In this document: positions 44,304 through 53,544 of the stretch, one piece after another | Position numbering within the stretch: position 1 is the stretch's first letter | Layout: every line of letters starts with the position of its first letter | Source of the DNA: Candidatus Dependentiae bacterium | GTDB lineage: Bacteria > Babelota > Babeliae > Babelales > RVW-14 | Assembly: GCA_018266175.1 (NCBI GenBank) | Contig: JAFEAY010000003.1 | Span: 104,642 to 168,641, forward strand | Reading direction: 5' to 3' | DNA: 64,000 nucleotides | The notes under the pieces: model-generated | Databases searched by the model: none | Told to the model about the DNA's origin: nothing | Seen by the model: the letters and a program-made list of their open reading frames with translations, nothing else | Made by a program: the position numbers and the translations under genes

Positions 44304-45455
44304 TCACTCACCATAATATTGTGTAAGCATTTTATGATAAATCTTTTCCATCATTGGACAAAAGAGTGTACTCACCGCTTTTAAATCTTGAGCACTTACT
44401 TTTGCAGAACTCACCGAAGCTGTTCCATGAATATCAGAACGATGCTTGTCAACAAATGACCCTTGTTCAGAAATCGCTTTGGCCGGCAGCTTCCAGTATG
44501 CTCCTAAAATATCAACACCTACCTTGCGATTGATGCGATAGGTTACAAAAACAAGTCGCATGGTTGCATCGTACTGTTTACCGTCAACGGTAATCGTTTT
44601 TGATGGAACATATTCCTCAACAAGAAAGTTTTTTGCTTTGCCCAGAAGCCAAAAACCATAGCAATAAGGCGACTGGTTGCTCATTTTTCTGAGTGTTTCT
44701 CGATCGTATAAGATAGTTTTCAACGTTACATCAAGCTCATCTTTTGTAACAAAAATCACTCCACGCCCGCGACTACCATCGGTTGGCTTTACAACATATA
44801 AGTCGCTATTCATCTCATCAATAATAGATTGTGCAAGTGAAGGAGTGTATCGCTTTTTGCACGGCTTACAGACGGGCCTGTATGCTTTGAGCTCATGATC
44901 TTCTTGAAATAAAAGATGCGTATTGTGCTTATTAACAATATGAGTATACGCAACTTGATTAACGAAAAGAATTGATGGAAATTTACGCCTCATCGCTTCA
45001 ATGGCAGGCCGCTGATGATCTCTTCTAATAAATACAATCGCTTGATAATTTTTTAAGTTTCGCAATCCTTTTGCACGAGCATCTGCTTCAATTATGCCTT
45101 GCAGCCGTACAACACTCTGCGCAGACTGCCCACCAATGCGATCAAGCGCATCACTGCCGGTTGATTTTCCGGCATGACCAACATACCAAACTGGCAAATT
45201 AAAACGTGCCAGATAGTTCCAAAATCTCTCCCAAACACTCCCCCGCCCATACAAGGCGTCGTGTCCATTAAAGAGCGATTGCCCACAATCACCAAATTCA
45301 AGAACCTTGAGATTTTTTCCGTCATATTTTAAATCTGCTATACAAAACGAGATATCATCAGGTACTTTTTTTTCAGCTGCCAGAATAGGCAATATTGAAC
45401 TCAAAATAATTACGCTCACCAGCGATAGAATTTTAGATTGCATACTGATTTTCAT
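44304..45455 (-). CDS. Secreted ATP-grasp-like protein, paralogue A
   Basis: The 383-residue protein has a signal peptide (ILSLVSVIILSSILPILAA). Its N-terminal domain is shared by all five paralogues (ISFCIADLKYDG, VLEFGDCGQSLF, WNYLARFNLPVWY). The ATP-grasp-like C-terminal part has YVVKPTDGSRGRGVIFV with Lys223, FLVEEYVPSK, then YDATMR with Asp296 and Arg300, GAYWKLPAK and KHRSDIH. The order K-P, G-R-G, E-E-Y, D-x3-R resembles ATP-grasp ligases and especially tubulin-tyrosine-ligase-like enzymes. The terminal metal-binding E-x-N motif of TTL enzymes was not found, so activity is uncertain. Copy A has the best ATP-grasp loop of the five. Confidence 0.6.
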   Translation of the reverse strand: MKISMQSKILSLVSVIILSSILPILAAEKKVPDDISFCIADLKYDGKNLKVLEFGDCGQSLFNGHDALYGRGSVWERFWNYLARFNLPVWYVGHAGKSTGSDALDRIGGQSAQSVVRLQGIIEADARAKGLRNLKNYQAIVFIRRDHQRPAIEAMRRKFPSILFVNQVAYTHIVNKHNTHLLFQEDHELKAYRPVCKPCKKRYTPSLAQSIIDEMNSDLYVVKPTDGSRGRGVIFVTKDELDVTLKTILYDRETLRKMSNQSPYCYGFWLLGKAKNFLVEEYVPSKTITVDGKQYDATMRLVFVTYRINRKVGVDILGAYWKLPAKAISEQGSFVDKHRSDIHGTASVSSAKVSAQDLKAVSTLFCPMMEKIYHKMLTQYYGE

Positions 45456-45476
45456 GATCCTTTTCCTTTTTTAAAC

Positions 45477-45512
45477 GGTTTGAGAAAGCACCATTAAATG
45501 CCTTCTCAAACC
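45477..45512 (-). terminator. Hairpin between ATP-grasp-like paralogues B and A
   Basis: The arms GGTTTGAGAA and TTCTCAAACC form a 10-bp stem with a 16-base loop. There is no strong T-run on the minus strand, so partial termination or mRNA processing is possible. Confidence 0.4.
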
Positions 45513-45548
45513 TATCATAAGATCATGTAATCAGCTAGATCAGAAAAT

Positions 45549-46658
45549 TCAAGGTTTCAACATACTTTGATAAAGCTTTTTCATCATAGGCTTAAAAATT
45601 TGAGAAACATGCTCCAAATCATCTGGAGTAACTTTTACTGAATTAACTGGAGCTGAACTATGAATATCAGAGCGATGTTTTTCGGTGAGGCTATTATTAC
45701 TGGTTAAAGGCTTCCCCGGAAGCTTCCAGTATGCTCCCAAAATATCAATTTCAATTTTTTTACCGAGAGAGTTCATCGCAAAAATCAACCGCATCGTTGG
45801 ATCATAAGGTTTTCCAGCAATCGTGAGAATCTTGGATGGAGCATATTCTTCGACAAGAAAATGCGATGCACCATCAGTAAGCCAAAAATCAAACATACGC
45901 GAGCTGACATTTCTCATTTTTCTTAAATTTGACCTGTCTCCCAATAGAACTTGCAACATTTCATCAAGCTCATTCTTTTTCACAAAGATTACACCTTTAC
46001 CGCAACTTCCATGAGTTGGCTTGATGACATACGTATTGCCTTTTAATTCATTAATGATTGATTTCGCCAGTCCAGGAGTATACTTTTTTTTACATACCTT
46101 ACAGCCCGGTCTAAATTTTTTTAAGTCATTATCTTGCTTGAATAAAATATCAGTCCGGTATTTATTAATAACGTGATGGCGGACTTTTTTATTAATAAAA
46201 ACAAGCGATGGAAATTTACGCTTAAGCAATTTCATGCTTGGTTGAGAATATGCTGTTTTGATAAATACAATACCTGCAGGATTACTCGAATCATATTTTT
46301 TTTGATCCCTATCTCTATCAATTGCTAAGGATAAAGCATTCATAGTCGATACACGCTTACCGCCCATTTTTTTAAATGATGGCAATCCTATAAATTTCTT
46401 ATCTCCACCAATAAGCCAAAGTGGAGCTTTAAATGCTGCCAAATATTTCCAGAAAGAGGCCCAAATAGCACCGTTGCCATACAAAGCATTGTACCCGGTA
46501 AACATGGACTCAGCACAATCACCAAACTCTAGAATTTTAAGATCTTTTCCATCATATTTCACATCGGCAATACAAAATGAAATATCATTGGGAAATTGCC
46601 CAGAAGCACCTACACAAGAGATGCTTACCATCAAGCAAAGCATGAATATTTTTATCAT
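45549..46658 (-). CDS. Secreted ATP-grasp-like protein, paralogue B
   Basis: The 369-residue protein has a short signal peptide (IKIFMLCLMVSISCVGASG) and the common N-terminal domain (NDISFCIADVKYDG, LEFGDCAESMF). The ATP-grasp core keeps YVIKPTHGSCGKGVIFV, FLVEEYAPSK, YDPTMR, GAYWKLPGK and KHRSDIH. It is closest to paralogue A in the motif set, with the same KP-x2-G-S-x-G-x-G loop and the same VCKKKYTPGLAKSI stretch. The ATG at 46658 is preferred over the adjacent GTG. Confidence 0.6.
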   Translation of the reverse strand: MIKIFMLCLMVSISCVGASGQFPNDISFCIADVKYDGKDLKILEFGDCAESMFTGYNALYGNGAIWASFWKYLAAFKAPLWLIGGDKKFIGLPSFKKMGGKRVSTMNALSLAIDRDRDQKKYDSSNPAGIVFIKTAYSQPSMKLLKRKFPSLVFINKKVRHHVINKYRTDILFKQDNDLKKFRPGCKVCKKKYTPGLAKSIINELKGNTYVIKPTHGSCGKGVIFVKKNELDEMLQVLLGDRSNLRKMRNVSSRMFDFWLTDGASHFLVEEYAPSKILTIAGKPYDPTMRLIFAMNSLGKKIEIDILGAYWKLPGKPLTSNNSLTEKHRSDIHSSAPVNSVKVTPDDLEHVSQIFKPMMKKLYQSMLKP

Positions 46659-46685
46659 CACAAACTCACTCTCTTTGTGTTAAAA

Positions 46686-47894
46686 TCAGCTTGTTTTTAT
46701 TTTTTTATCTTTATTCTTGGTACTTGCAATCATTTTTGCGTAAACACGAGTCAATGATGTAGTCAAAATTTCTCGAATACGCCTCATGTCAACAGGGTCA
46801 ACAGGGAGCGAAAATATTGCTCGATCGTATTGATGAGACTGATGCACTTCATTAAGTGAAGCATCATCTCCAATTCCATAAATCGGAAGCTTCCAGTAGG
46901 CACCCAAAACCGTTATCGTTATTTTTTTGTTCAAGCAGTGCATGGTAAAAATTGCACGCAACGTTGCATCATATTTTTTCCCTTCCAGCTCTACAAGCTT
47001 TGATGGAACATACTCTTCAATCATAAAGCGCGAGTTGCTATCTTGAGACCAATAAGCAACCGATTCATTAAGAGTCACTTTTGTTTGCCCCTGTTTTTTA
47101 ACTTCAACCAAAATAGTTTGAAGCATAGAACTAAGCTCTTCTTTTTTTACAAAGATTATGCCCTTGCCGTACTGGGCATTAAGCGGCTTAATGACAAACA
47201 TATCACACTGCATCGTGTTAATAATTTTCTGTGCAAGCCCAGCATCGTAACGCTTAAAACAGACCATGCTTTTAGGGCGATATTGTCGTAATTCATCATC
47301 TCTAAATAGACGATCAGTCTTAGACTTATTAAAAACAAATTTATCTGCAATCTCATTAATGAAAAGAGCTGATGGAAACTTCTTTCTCATAGCGCTATTC
47401 ATAGGACCATATTCAGGTCTATGGCGACTAATGTTCATTAAAAAAGCGCCGTTATAATCTGGATATGTTCCATCTGCGGCTGGTGGACTCAAAGGCGAAA
47501 TATACCCTTCAACCTCTTCAGGATTAAGAGCAAAGCGTCCTCCTAATCCCAGAAATGTTTCATACGCTATAAATTCAAGCCATTTTTTCCCCACAGGAGA
47601 TTCAAATGATGGAGTCCTCATGTACCACATTGGACGATTAAATTGAGCTAAGTACTTCCAAAACTCACGCCACGCCGCACCAAAGCCAAACCAGCGATCG
47701 TATCCATCAAAGCCTGAACGCGGCCCACCACCAAATTCAAGAATTTTCAATGCATCATCATTGTATTTAATATCAGCAATACAAAATTCAATACTCAGTT
47801 CTTGTTTTTGAGATATAACCTCTGGCACAGCACCCATCAATGAACCCAAGGTCCCTGAGAAAATAATAACGAAACTTAATTTTAAAAGTTGCAT
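46686..47894 (-). CDS. Secreted ATP-grasp-like protein, paralogue C
   Basis: The 402-residue product has a signal peptide (MQLLKLSFVIIFSGTLGSLMG). The N-terminal domain reads EFCIADIKYNDDALKILEFGGGPRSGF. The ATP-grasp core is FVIKPLNAQYGKGIIFV, FMIEEYVPSK, YDATLR and GAYWKLP, while the HRSDIH motif has changed to VHQSHQYD. It is very similar to paralogue D along its length, so the two arose by recent duplication. A GAGGA site favours the ATG at 47894 over the ATG run upstream. The C-terminus is basic (KNKDKKIKTS). Confidence 0.6.
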   Translation of the reverse strand: MQLLKLSFVIIFSGTLGSLMGAVPEVISQKQELSIEFCIADIKYNDDALKILEFGGGPRSGFDGYDRWFGFGAAWREFWKYLAQFNRPMWYMRTPSFESPVGKKWLEFIAYETFLGLGGRFALNPEEVEGYISPLSPPAADGTYPDYNGAFLMNISRHRPEYGPMNSAMRKKFPSALFINEIADKFVFNKSKTDRLFRDDELRQYRPKSMVCFKRYDAGLAQKIINTMQCDMFVIKPLNAQYGKGIIFVKKEELSSMLQTILVEVKKQGQTKVTLNESVAYWSQDSNSRFMIEEYVPSKLVELEGKKYDATLRAIFTMHCLNKKITITVLGAYWKLPIYGIGDDASLNEVHQSHQYDRAIFSLPVDPVDMRRIREILTTSLTRVYAKMIASTKNKDKKIKTS

Positions 47895-47918
47895 AGTTTT
47901 TTTCCTCATCATCATTTT

Positions 47919-49085
47919 TTATTTTTTTATTTGAGTAATCATCTTTGCATAAACACGGGTGAGCGATGTTGTCAAAATAGCCCGAATTCGCTCCATATCC
48001 AAAGGATCAACGGGAAGTGAATAAACTTCTCGATCATCATGCTGGCTCGATTGATGAACATCGTTGAGTGAAAATTGATCATCAACCCCGTATACTGGAA
48101 GCTTCCAATAAGCACCCAGAACTGTTATCGTTATTTTTCGATTCAAGCAATGCATAGCAAATACTGCTCGAAGCGTTGCATCATATTTCTTTCCCTCCAA
48201 CTCAACCAACTTTGATGGAATATATTCTTCGATCATGAAGCGAGAATTGTTATCTTCAGACCAGTATGCAATAGCTTCAGCAAGAGGAACTCTTAAGTGC
48301 TTTGTATCTTTCACCTGAACCAAAATAGTTTTAAGCATAGAATCAAGCTCTTCTTTTTTTACAAAAATTATCCCCTTCCCATATTGTGCATTAAGCGGCT
48401 TAATCACAAACATGTTGCACTGCATGGTATTGATAATTTTTTGCGCAAGCCCAGCATCATAACGCTTTAAGCAGACCATGCTTTGGGGGCGATATTGTCG
48501 CAACTCATCATCTCTGAATAATCGATCTGTTTTAGATTTGTTAAAAATAAAATTATTCGCAATTTCATTAATAAAAACGGCTGAAGGGTATTTCTGCTTT
48601 AAAACATCATAAATTGGACCAAACTCTTGCATTCTTTTGTTAATTAAAAAAATGCCATTATAATTCGAATATGTTCCATCAGGCCCAACAGAGCTGAGTT
48701 GAGAAACAAGATGTTGTACTTCGTCTGAATTGAGCGCAAAACGGCCGCCTAAGCTTGTAAAAGTCTTCGCTCCCATAAAGCTTATCCAAGGCTCTCCTAT
48801 TGGAGTTTTTATGTACCACATTGGACGATTAAATTGGGCTAAATACTTCCAAAACTCAGTCCACATTGCACCAAAACCAAATGAGGCATCGTAACCCTCA
48901 AATCCTGAGCGTGGACCACCACCAAACTCAAGAATTTTCAATGCATTATCATTGTACTTAATATCAGCAATACAAAATTCAATCTTAAGCTCCTGATTTT
49001 GAAATGCAATATCAGGAGTCATACTTATTAACGAACCAATCATTCCCAAAAAAACAATTGATACATTACGCGTTAGCCCTTGCAT
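47919..49085 (-). CDS. Secreted ATP-grasp-like protein, paralogue D
   Basis: The 388-residue protein starts after an AAGGAG ribosome site and has a signal peptide (VSIVFLGMIGSLISM). It shares nearly every motif with paralogue C, including RFALNSDEV, FRDDELRQYRPQSMVCLKRYDAGLAQKIINTM, FVIKPLNAQYGKGIIFV, FMIEEYIPSK and YDATLR. Only 24 bases separate it from C. The strong likeness over the whole length points to a recent tandem duplication. Enzymatic activity is inferred from the ATP-grasp-like motifs only. Confidence 0.6.
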   Translation of the reverse strand: MQGLTRNVSIVFLGMIGSLISMTPDIAFQNQELKIEFCIADIKYNDNALKILEFGGGPRSGFEGYDASFGFGAMWTEFWKYLAQFNRPMWYIKTPIGEPWISFMGAKTFTSLGGRFALNSDEVQHLVSQLSSVGPDGTYSNYNGIFLINKRMQEFGPIYDVLKQKYPSAVFINEIANNFIFNKSKTDRLFRDDELRQYRPQSMVCLKRYDAGLAQKIINTMQCNMFVIKPLNAQYGKGIIFVKKEELDSMLKTILVQVKDTKHLRVPLAEAIAYWSEDNNSRFMIEEYIPSKLVELEGKKYDATLRAVFAMHCLNRKITITVLGAYWKLPVYGVDDQFSLNDVHQSSQHDDREVYSLPVDPLDMERIRAILTTSLTRVYAKMITQIKK

Positions 49086-49130
49086 AGATTACTCCTTTTT
49101 GTATGAGACAAAATCGTCAATACAACTTTT

Positions 49131-50270
49131 TTAATTCTGCATTTCTAAAATATTGGTATAAACCTTTTTAAGAAGTTGAGGCATAATTTTTCTAATATGA
49201 GCCATATCCGCTGGATCAACTTTTGCCGACCGTACACCGCTGCCAATATAGACATTAGAGATATGCTTATCGATAAGCGACCCTTCATCTTCAAGCGATT
49301 TTGCTGGAAACTTCCAAAACCCATCTAAAATAGTAACCGATGGCTTCCCATCACTATAATGCAAACAAAATGCAATACGTAATGTTGCATCAAACGATTT
49401 GCCCTCAGCCTGGATAATTTTAGAAGGAGCATATGCTTCCACGAGAAAAATATCATTCTTGTCATGAGCCCAATATTTGTAGGCTGGCTCAATAGATTCA
49501 TCTTTGAGTTGTTCTGGTTTTTTCAAGATTAAACGAAGCGTTGCATCTAAGTCATCGCGCATAACGGCAATAACCCCCTGACTTAATGTTGAATTCTCCG
49601 GCTTAATCACAAACATGTCGGCTTTTAATTCTTCAATAATTGATTGAGCAAGCATTGGTGTATATTTTTTGGGACAAACTTTACATGCAGGACGAAATTG
49701 ACGCATCCACGGTTCATTAAATAGCTTATTCGATAGCAGCTTATTGCTCATCTGTTTTCGCGTAAATTTTCCAACACACAACGACAAGGGAAATGTTTTA
49801 AGAATTGCTCGAGGAGAAACAACCGGCATTTTATGACGCCACATGCTAAAAATAATCGCCCTATATCGGCTAGCTTGCCACCGTTTTCTCAAAGCCCCTT
49901 TTTGCCCACGAGTTACATTTTTTTTAAGTTGAGCCAAATTTGAAACAAGATGCCCATTCAGAGACCTAAAAGTATCTATCCCTTTAACCGCTAAGCTATC
50001 ATGATCAGAAGCCGGGTCAATAAGCCAAATAGGTGCATCAAAGCCTCTGAGATAAGTCCAAAATTTTTCCCACATTTCACCTGGACCACACAAAAGATCA
50101 TAGCCAACAAATGCTGAAAATGCACCGTCTCCAAATTCACAAATTTTTACCTGCTTACCATCATATTTCATATCGGCAACACCAAAAGAAATATCATCCG
50201 GTAAGCCCTTACTCAAAGCTTGTTGAGTTGCAAAAAAAGTGACTACAATGCTCAGTAATAAAATCTTCAT
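49131..50270 (-). CDS. Secreted ATP-grasp-like protein, paralogue E (divergent)
   Basis: The 379-residue protein has a signal peptide (MKILLLSIVVTFFATQQALS) and the shared N-terminal domain (DDISFGVADMKYDG, CEFGDGAFSAF). Its ATP-grasp motifs are eroded: FVIKPENSTLSQGVIAV lacks the G-x-G of the loop, EEY has become EAY, and GAYWKLP is GFWKFP. FDATLR and KHIS remain. It is the first ATP-grasp-like copy in the transcriptional order and the most diverged, so it may have lost or changed nucleotide binding. It starts 14 bases after the beta-propeller/IPT gene. Confidence 0.55.
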   Translation of the reverse strand: MKILLLSIVVTFFATQQALSKGLPDDISFGVADMKYDGKQVKICEFGDGAFSAFVGYDLLCGPGEMWEKFWTYLRGFDAPIWLIDPASDHDSLAVKGIDTFRSLNGHLVSNLAQLKKNVTRGQKGALRKRWQASRYRAIIFSMWRHKMPVVSPRAILKTFPLSLCVGKFTRKQMSNKLLSNKLFNEPWMRQFRPACKVCPKKYTPMLAQSIIEELKADMFVIKPENSTLSQGVIAVMRDDLDATLRLILKKPEQLKDESIEPAYKYWAHDKNDIFLVEAYAPSKIIQAEGKSFDATLRIAFCLHYSDGKPSVTILDGFWKFPAKSLEDEGSLIDKHISNVYIGSGVRSAKVDPADMAHIRKIMPQLLKKVYTNILEMQN

Positions 50271-50284
50271 TCTACCCTTTGCGG

Positions 50285-52267
50285 TTATGTTACGGTCAGT
50301 GCATTCAAACGAGTTGTGCTTTGTCCATCTGGATTCGTAACCGTCAGATTTTTGCTTCCAGGTGGCGTTCCAACCGTTGAAATTTCAATCACAATTGTTG
50401 TTGGATTTATATATTCAATTTCAGTTACCGTAACTCCACCAGAAATTGAAACATCTAAGCGACAATTAAACTCATCACCTGGATCAAAAAAACCAGAATT
50501 GTCTTGGCTTAGACCATTAATCTGAATTGATACATTGTTTTGCCCTTGAGCAACTGAAGATGTATTAAGCGATGCAATGGTTGCAGGAGGTGGGGCTTTG
50601 ATTTGTGCAACACGAACCGCCCATGAATTTCTGGTATCACAGTATTCTTGAATCGTCCAAAAAGTCATATCATCACATGGATCAACACTGGTGTATGAAT
50701 AATCACCCCATCGTCGAGCGCCGCTATTACTTCCAGGATCTCCGGGAGGATTATAAGTACCAGCACTTAAGGTAAAAAAAGTGGGCGAACTCAACACCCC
50801 AGGCCCATCGGTAACAAAGCGACGAGCAACCGCTGCATTAATACGATTATTTGCCCCAGCAGAACTGCAACCTAATGCCATAGTTCCTTGACCTGAAACC
50901 ATAAGTGATGGCATCCAATATGATGGCTGTAATGTGTTATTTTTTAGGGTTCGATGCGATAAAGTTCCCACTTGAACCAAATGAGGAGTACCCGTTAGAT
51001 TATCTATTTCATACCAGCGGGAGCCATTGCGAGTCAATGAACCAACTGCAGCCCCCTTGTTGTTAACCGCAATATTATGAGTCGTCCACAATGAGCCATC
51101 TCGAATCTGTGCCATCATCAATCGATCATCAATTCCATCCAAACGCCCCGCAAAGCCGCGTCCATTTCCATAATGCTGCACGCGCAATGGATACTGAGTC
51201 GCAGGAACGGCAAATCGTATATTCCCCGAAAGCGTTGGAGACCCGGCGGGATTGGAAACTCGACGCATAACAAGACTACCGAATCGAAGATTATCAACCC
51301 CAATAAAAAAACCGTATGTTGGTGTTGAATCAAAATTATCGACCCCCTGGGGAACATACATCCCCTCACCCGCAGGAGTAATTAAATTATTGAATGCGGT
51401 AACAAAAGCCGATCCCAAACCCAAAATTGAGCTTTTGCGAATAACTAAAACCCTACTGCTATTGTAATCACTAAATGTTGCACCACCAACGTACAAAGCA
51501 TTTTCATCGATCCCAAGTGTTGGGTAATCAAGAAAAATATCTCCACCCATTCCTACCGAAAAAAAAGTCCAGGTAGTTCCAAGGGAAAGCGTACCACTAT
51601 CGCTTACTGCGATGAGCAGCTTATTGGCTCCAAAATCGGGAACCGTGATGGCTATCACAATCCAACGATCTGATAGACGATCATACCTGATACGAGGGTC
51701 ACTGGTAAAAGCACTGCCGCGCACAGGATTAAAAAAAATGTCTAAGTCTGCATTGATGCCACCATCTGCAGATCCAGTTATTTTACTAAAGCTCTTGATT
51801 CTGCCGTTAATTGCCATGGTGAATTGCGTTGGTCCAATTGCACCCATGCTATCGGGAGGAAAAAATCCTACATTGGAAAATCGTATAGCTTTAAAATTAA
51901 CGCCAACCACCGGAGCAATTGCTCGCGTCGAAGCATGGATTGAATCATCGACTTCCAAGCCCACGCCAATGCCTTGGCGTGCAGGTGCGAGAACTTCTTG
52001 ATCACGGTTACGCACGTGATGTGTTGAACGAGATTTTATTGGATGTTTTTTGAAAAATTGTGCACGTTCTTGGTGCAATCGAGGTAATTGACTGCGAATC
52101 AAGTGCTCACGCATCATGATTGATTCAGCTGATTCTTGAATAGGGGGTTCACAGGCAAGCAATTCTCCTGAATATTCTTGAGCAATACTGACGCTGTGAA
52201 TTAAAAGAAATAATATTGATAGCGCTGTTACTTTTCTGAAAACAACACACTCCACCCTTTTCTCCAT
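50285..52267 (-). CDS. Secreted beta-propeller-like protein with C-terminal IPT/TIG domain
   Basis: The 660-residue protein has a signal peptide (VTALSILFLLIHSVSIAQ). A large beta-rich domain follows, with motifs typical of bacterial surface beta-propellers (FFPPDSMGAIGPTQFTMAING, DPRIRYDRLSDRWIV, LDYPTLGIDENALYVGG). An immunoglobulin-like IPT/TIG domain ends it (about 560-660, IASLNTSSVAQGQNNVSIQING to SKNLTVTNPDGQST). AAGGAG precedes the ATG. Such proteins are usually extracellular or outer-membrane associated. It lies immediately upstream of the five ATP-grasp-like genes and may be co-transcribed with them. Confidence 0.7.
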   Translation of the reverse strand: MEKRVECVVFRKVTALSILFLLIHSVSIAQEYSGELLACEPPIQESAESIMMREHLIRSQLPRLHQERAQFFKKHPIKSRSTHHVRNRDQEVLAPARQGIGVGLEVDDSIHASTRAIAPVVGVNFKAIRFSNVGFFPPDSMGAIGPTQFTMAINGRIKSFSKITGSADGGINADLDIFFNPVRGSAFTSDPRIRYDRLSDRWIVIAITVPDFGANKLLIAVSDSGTLSLGTTWTFFSVGMGGDIFLDYPTLGIDENALYVGGATFSDYNSSRVLVIRKSSILGLGSAFVTAFNNLITPAGEGMYVPQGVDNFDSTPTYGFFIGVDNLRFGSLVMRRVSNPAGSPTLSGNIRFAVPATQYPLRVQHYGNGRGFAGRLDGIDDRLMMAQIRDGSLWTTHNIAVNNKGAAVGSLTRNGSRWYEIDNLTGTPHLVQVGTLSHRTLKNNTLQPSYWMPSLMVSGQGTMALGCSSAGANNRINAAVARRFVTDGPGVLSSPTFFTLSAGTYNPPGDPGSNSGARRWGDYSYTSVDPCDDMTFWTIQEYCDTRNSWAVRVAQIKAPPPATIASLNTSSVAQGQNNVSIQINGLSQDNSGFFDPGDEFNCRLDVSISGGVTVTEIEYINPTTIVIEISTVGTPPGSKNLTVTNPDGQSTTRLNALTVT

Positions 52268-52295
52268 CTCTCTCCTTGCCGTTTTTTACATAATT

Positions 52296-52718
52296 TTATT
52301 GGTCAATCATGTCAAGCCGTTCCTGATAACGCCCTCCCTGAAACGTTGCTCCAAGCCATGACTCGATGATAGAAAAAGTTTGATGAGAAGAGAGATAATC
52401 AGCAGGCAAAAGAAGGAGGTTTGAGCCATTTTTTTCTCGCGCACTTCGTGCAACCTCTTCATTCCAACACAATGCTGCATAAATACCTTTATGCCGATTT
52501 GCCGCAATCGAAGGACCAACTCCAGAGCCACATACAAAGATACCTATCTGCGCAACCCCCTGCAAAACATCTAGGCAAACTTTTTTTGTATAGATTGGAA
52601 AGTCTGAACGCTCACGATCATGCGCACCAACATCAAGCCACTGATATTGAGAAAAATGCTTTATGATGTCATTTTTCAAAACATATCCACGGTGATCAGA
52701 CCCAATAGAAATCTTCAT
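52296..52718 (-). CDS. rpiB: Ribose-5-phosphate isomerase B
   Basis: RpiB interconverts ribose-5-phosphate and ribulose-5-phosphate in the pentose phosphate pathway. The protein is 140 residues from the ATG at 52718, close to the family norm. Key motifs are ISIGSDHRGYVLK at the N-terminus, the catalytic-cysteine loop FVCGSGVGPSIAANR, and ALCWNEEVARSAREKNGSNLLLLPADYL. An upstream in-frame start is rejected because it would add 25 unrelated residues inside the previous gene. The start overlaps the end of the upstream lipoprotein-like gene by 23 bases. Confidence 0.93.
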   Translation of the reverse strand: MKISIGSDHRGYVLKNDIIKHFSQYQWLDVGAHDRERSDFPIYTKKVCLDVLQGVAQIGIFVCGSGVGPSIAANRHKGIYAALCWNEEVARSAREKNGSNLLLLPADYLSSHQTFSIIESWLGATFQGGRYQERLDMIDQ

Positions 52719-53376
52719 GGTGTTCCACTTCTTCTTCAGATTTTTTAAGATCAAGCGACCATTCCATGGTTGCAGTTTTTTTGGTAGAAGCAATGGTCAT
52801 TTTAAATGATTTACCACGATCTAAATAAGCTTTACCATCAAGTGGTTTAGCAGGAAACTTAACAAGGTAAGCTTTTTTAAACATATTAAAACGATGCCCA
52901 AAGAAAATTTGATACTCGGGCTCAAGCTCAACTTCTTTGATACTTACCGGTTGAACCTTTTCGCCATCAGGCATCTGAAGATACAAACTCCATGCAGAAT
53001 CTTTTTCGCTCATTGCAACATGAGTCTTATCACGAATATCAGCCAAAAGGGCAAAGGTTACCCAATGCTTATTTTCTTCCAGCTGGCGTCTTAAAAGAGC
53101 ATCACGTGCTTCATTGTCTTTTCCATGGCGCCTACAAACCATATCAACATACGTTGACTTGAGCTTGTCGGAAAACCAAACAACATCAAAGAGTGCAAGC
53201 GTTTGAAATTGATCATACAGCGCGCATGAACGAAGATGAGCGCCTGCTATAGCAGAAGGCTCGTGTACTTCTACTCCTTGTGGAAATTCACTTTTAAAGA
53301 TCTTGTGATATTTAACACATCCTGGAAAAAATACCAAAACTAATGAAAAAATTAAAACGTGAGCATAGTGATACAT
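52696..53376 (-). CDS. Putative lipoprotein of unknown function
   Basis: From the ATG at 53376 the 226-residue protein has a hydrophobic N-terminus ending in a lipobox-like site (LVLVFFPGC), so it is probably a lipoprotein. The mature part contains a DVVWFSDKLKSTYVDMVCRRHG segment and a beta-rich C-terminal half (EYQIFFGHRFNMFKKAYLVKFP). No family was recognised. An upstream in-frame start would add 54 unlikely residues. It overlaps rpiB and opens a long minus-strand run of genes. Confidence 0.6.
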   Translation of the reverse strand: MYHYAHVLIFSLVLVFFPGCVKYHKIFKSEFPQGVEVHEPSAIAGAHLRSCALYDQFQTLALFDVVWFSDKLKSTYVDMVCRRHGKDNEARDALLRRQLEENKHWVTFALLADIRDKTHVAMSEKDSAWSLYLQMPDGEKVQPVSIKEVELEPEYQIFFGHRFNMFKKAYLVKFPAKPLDGKAYLDRGKSFKMTIASTKKTATMEWSLDLKKSEEEVEHHEDFYWV

Positions 53377-53544
53377 GTGTATATCTTTCAATATTATCTG
53401 AGCTCTTATTGAAAACTGCGTTAAGATATTGTATATCATCATTACGATTGTGTGTAGTAGCGCTTCAAAGAGTAACCGGATCAGCTGGAAAATGTATACA
53501 AATAATTTAAATCTTAAAACAATCTTGCACAAAAGCAACCGGTC

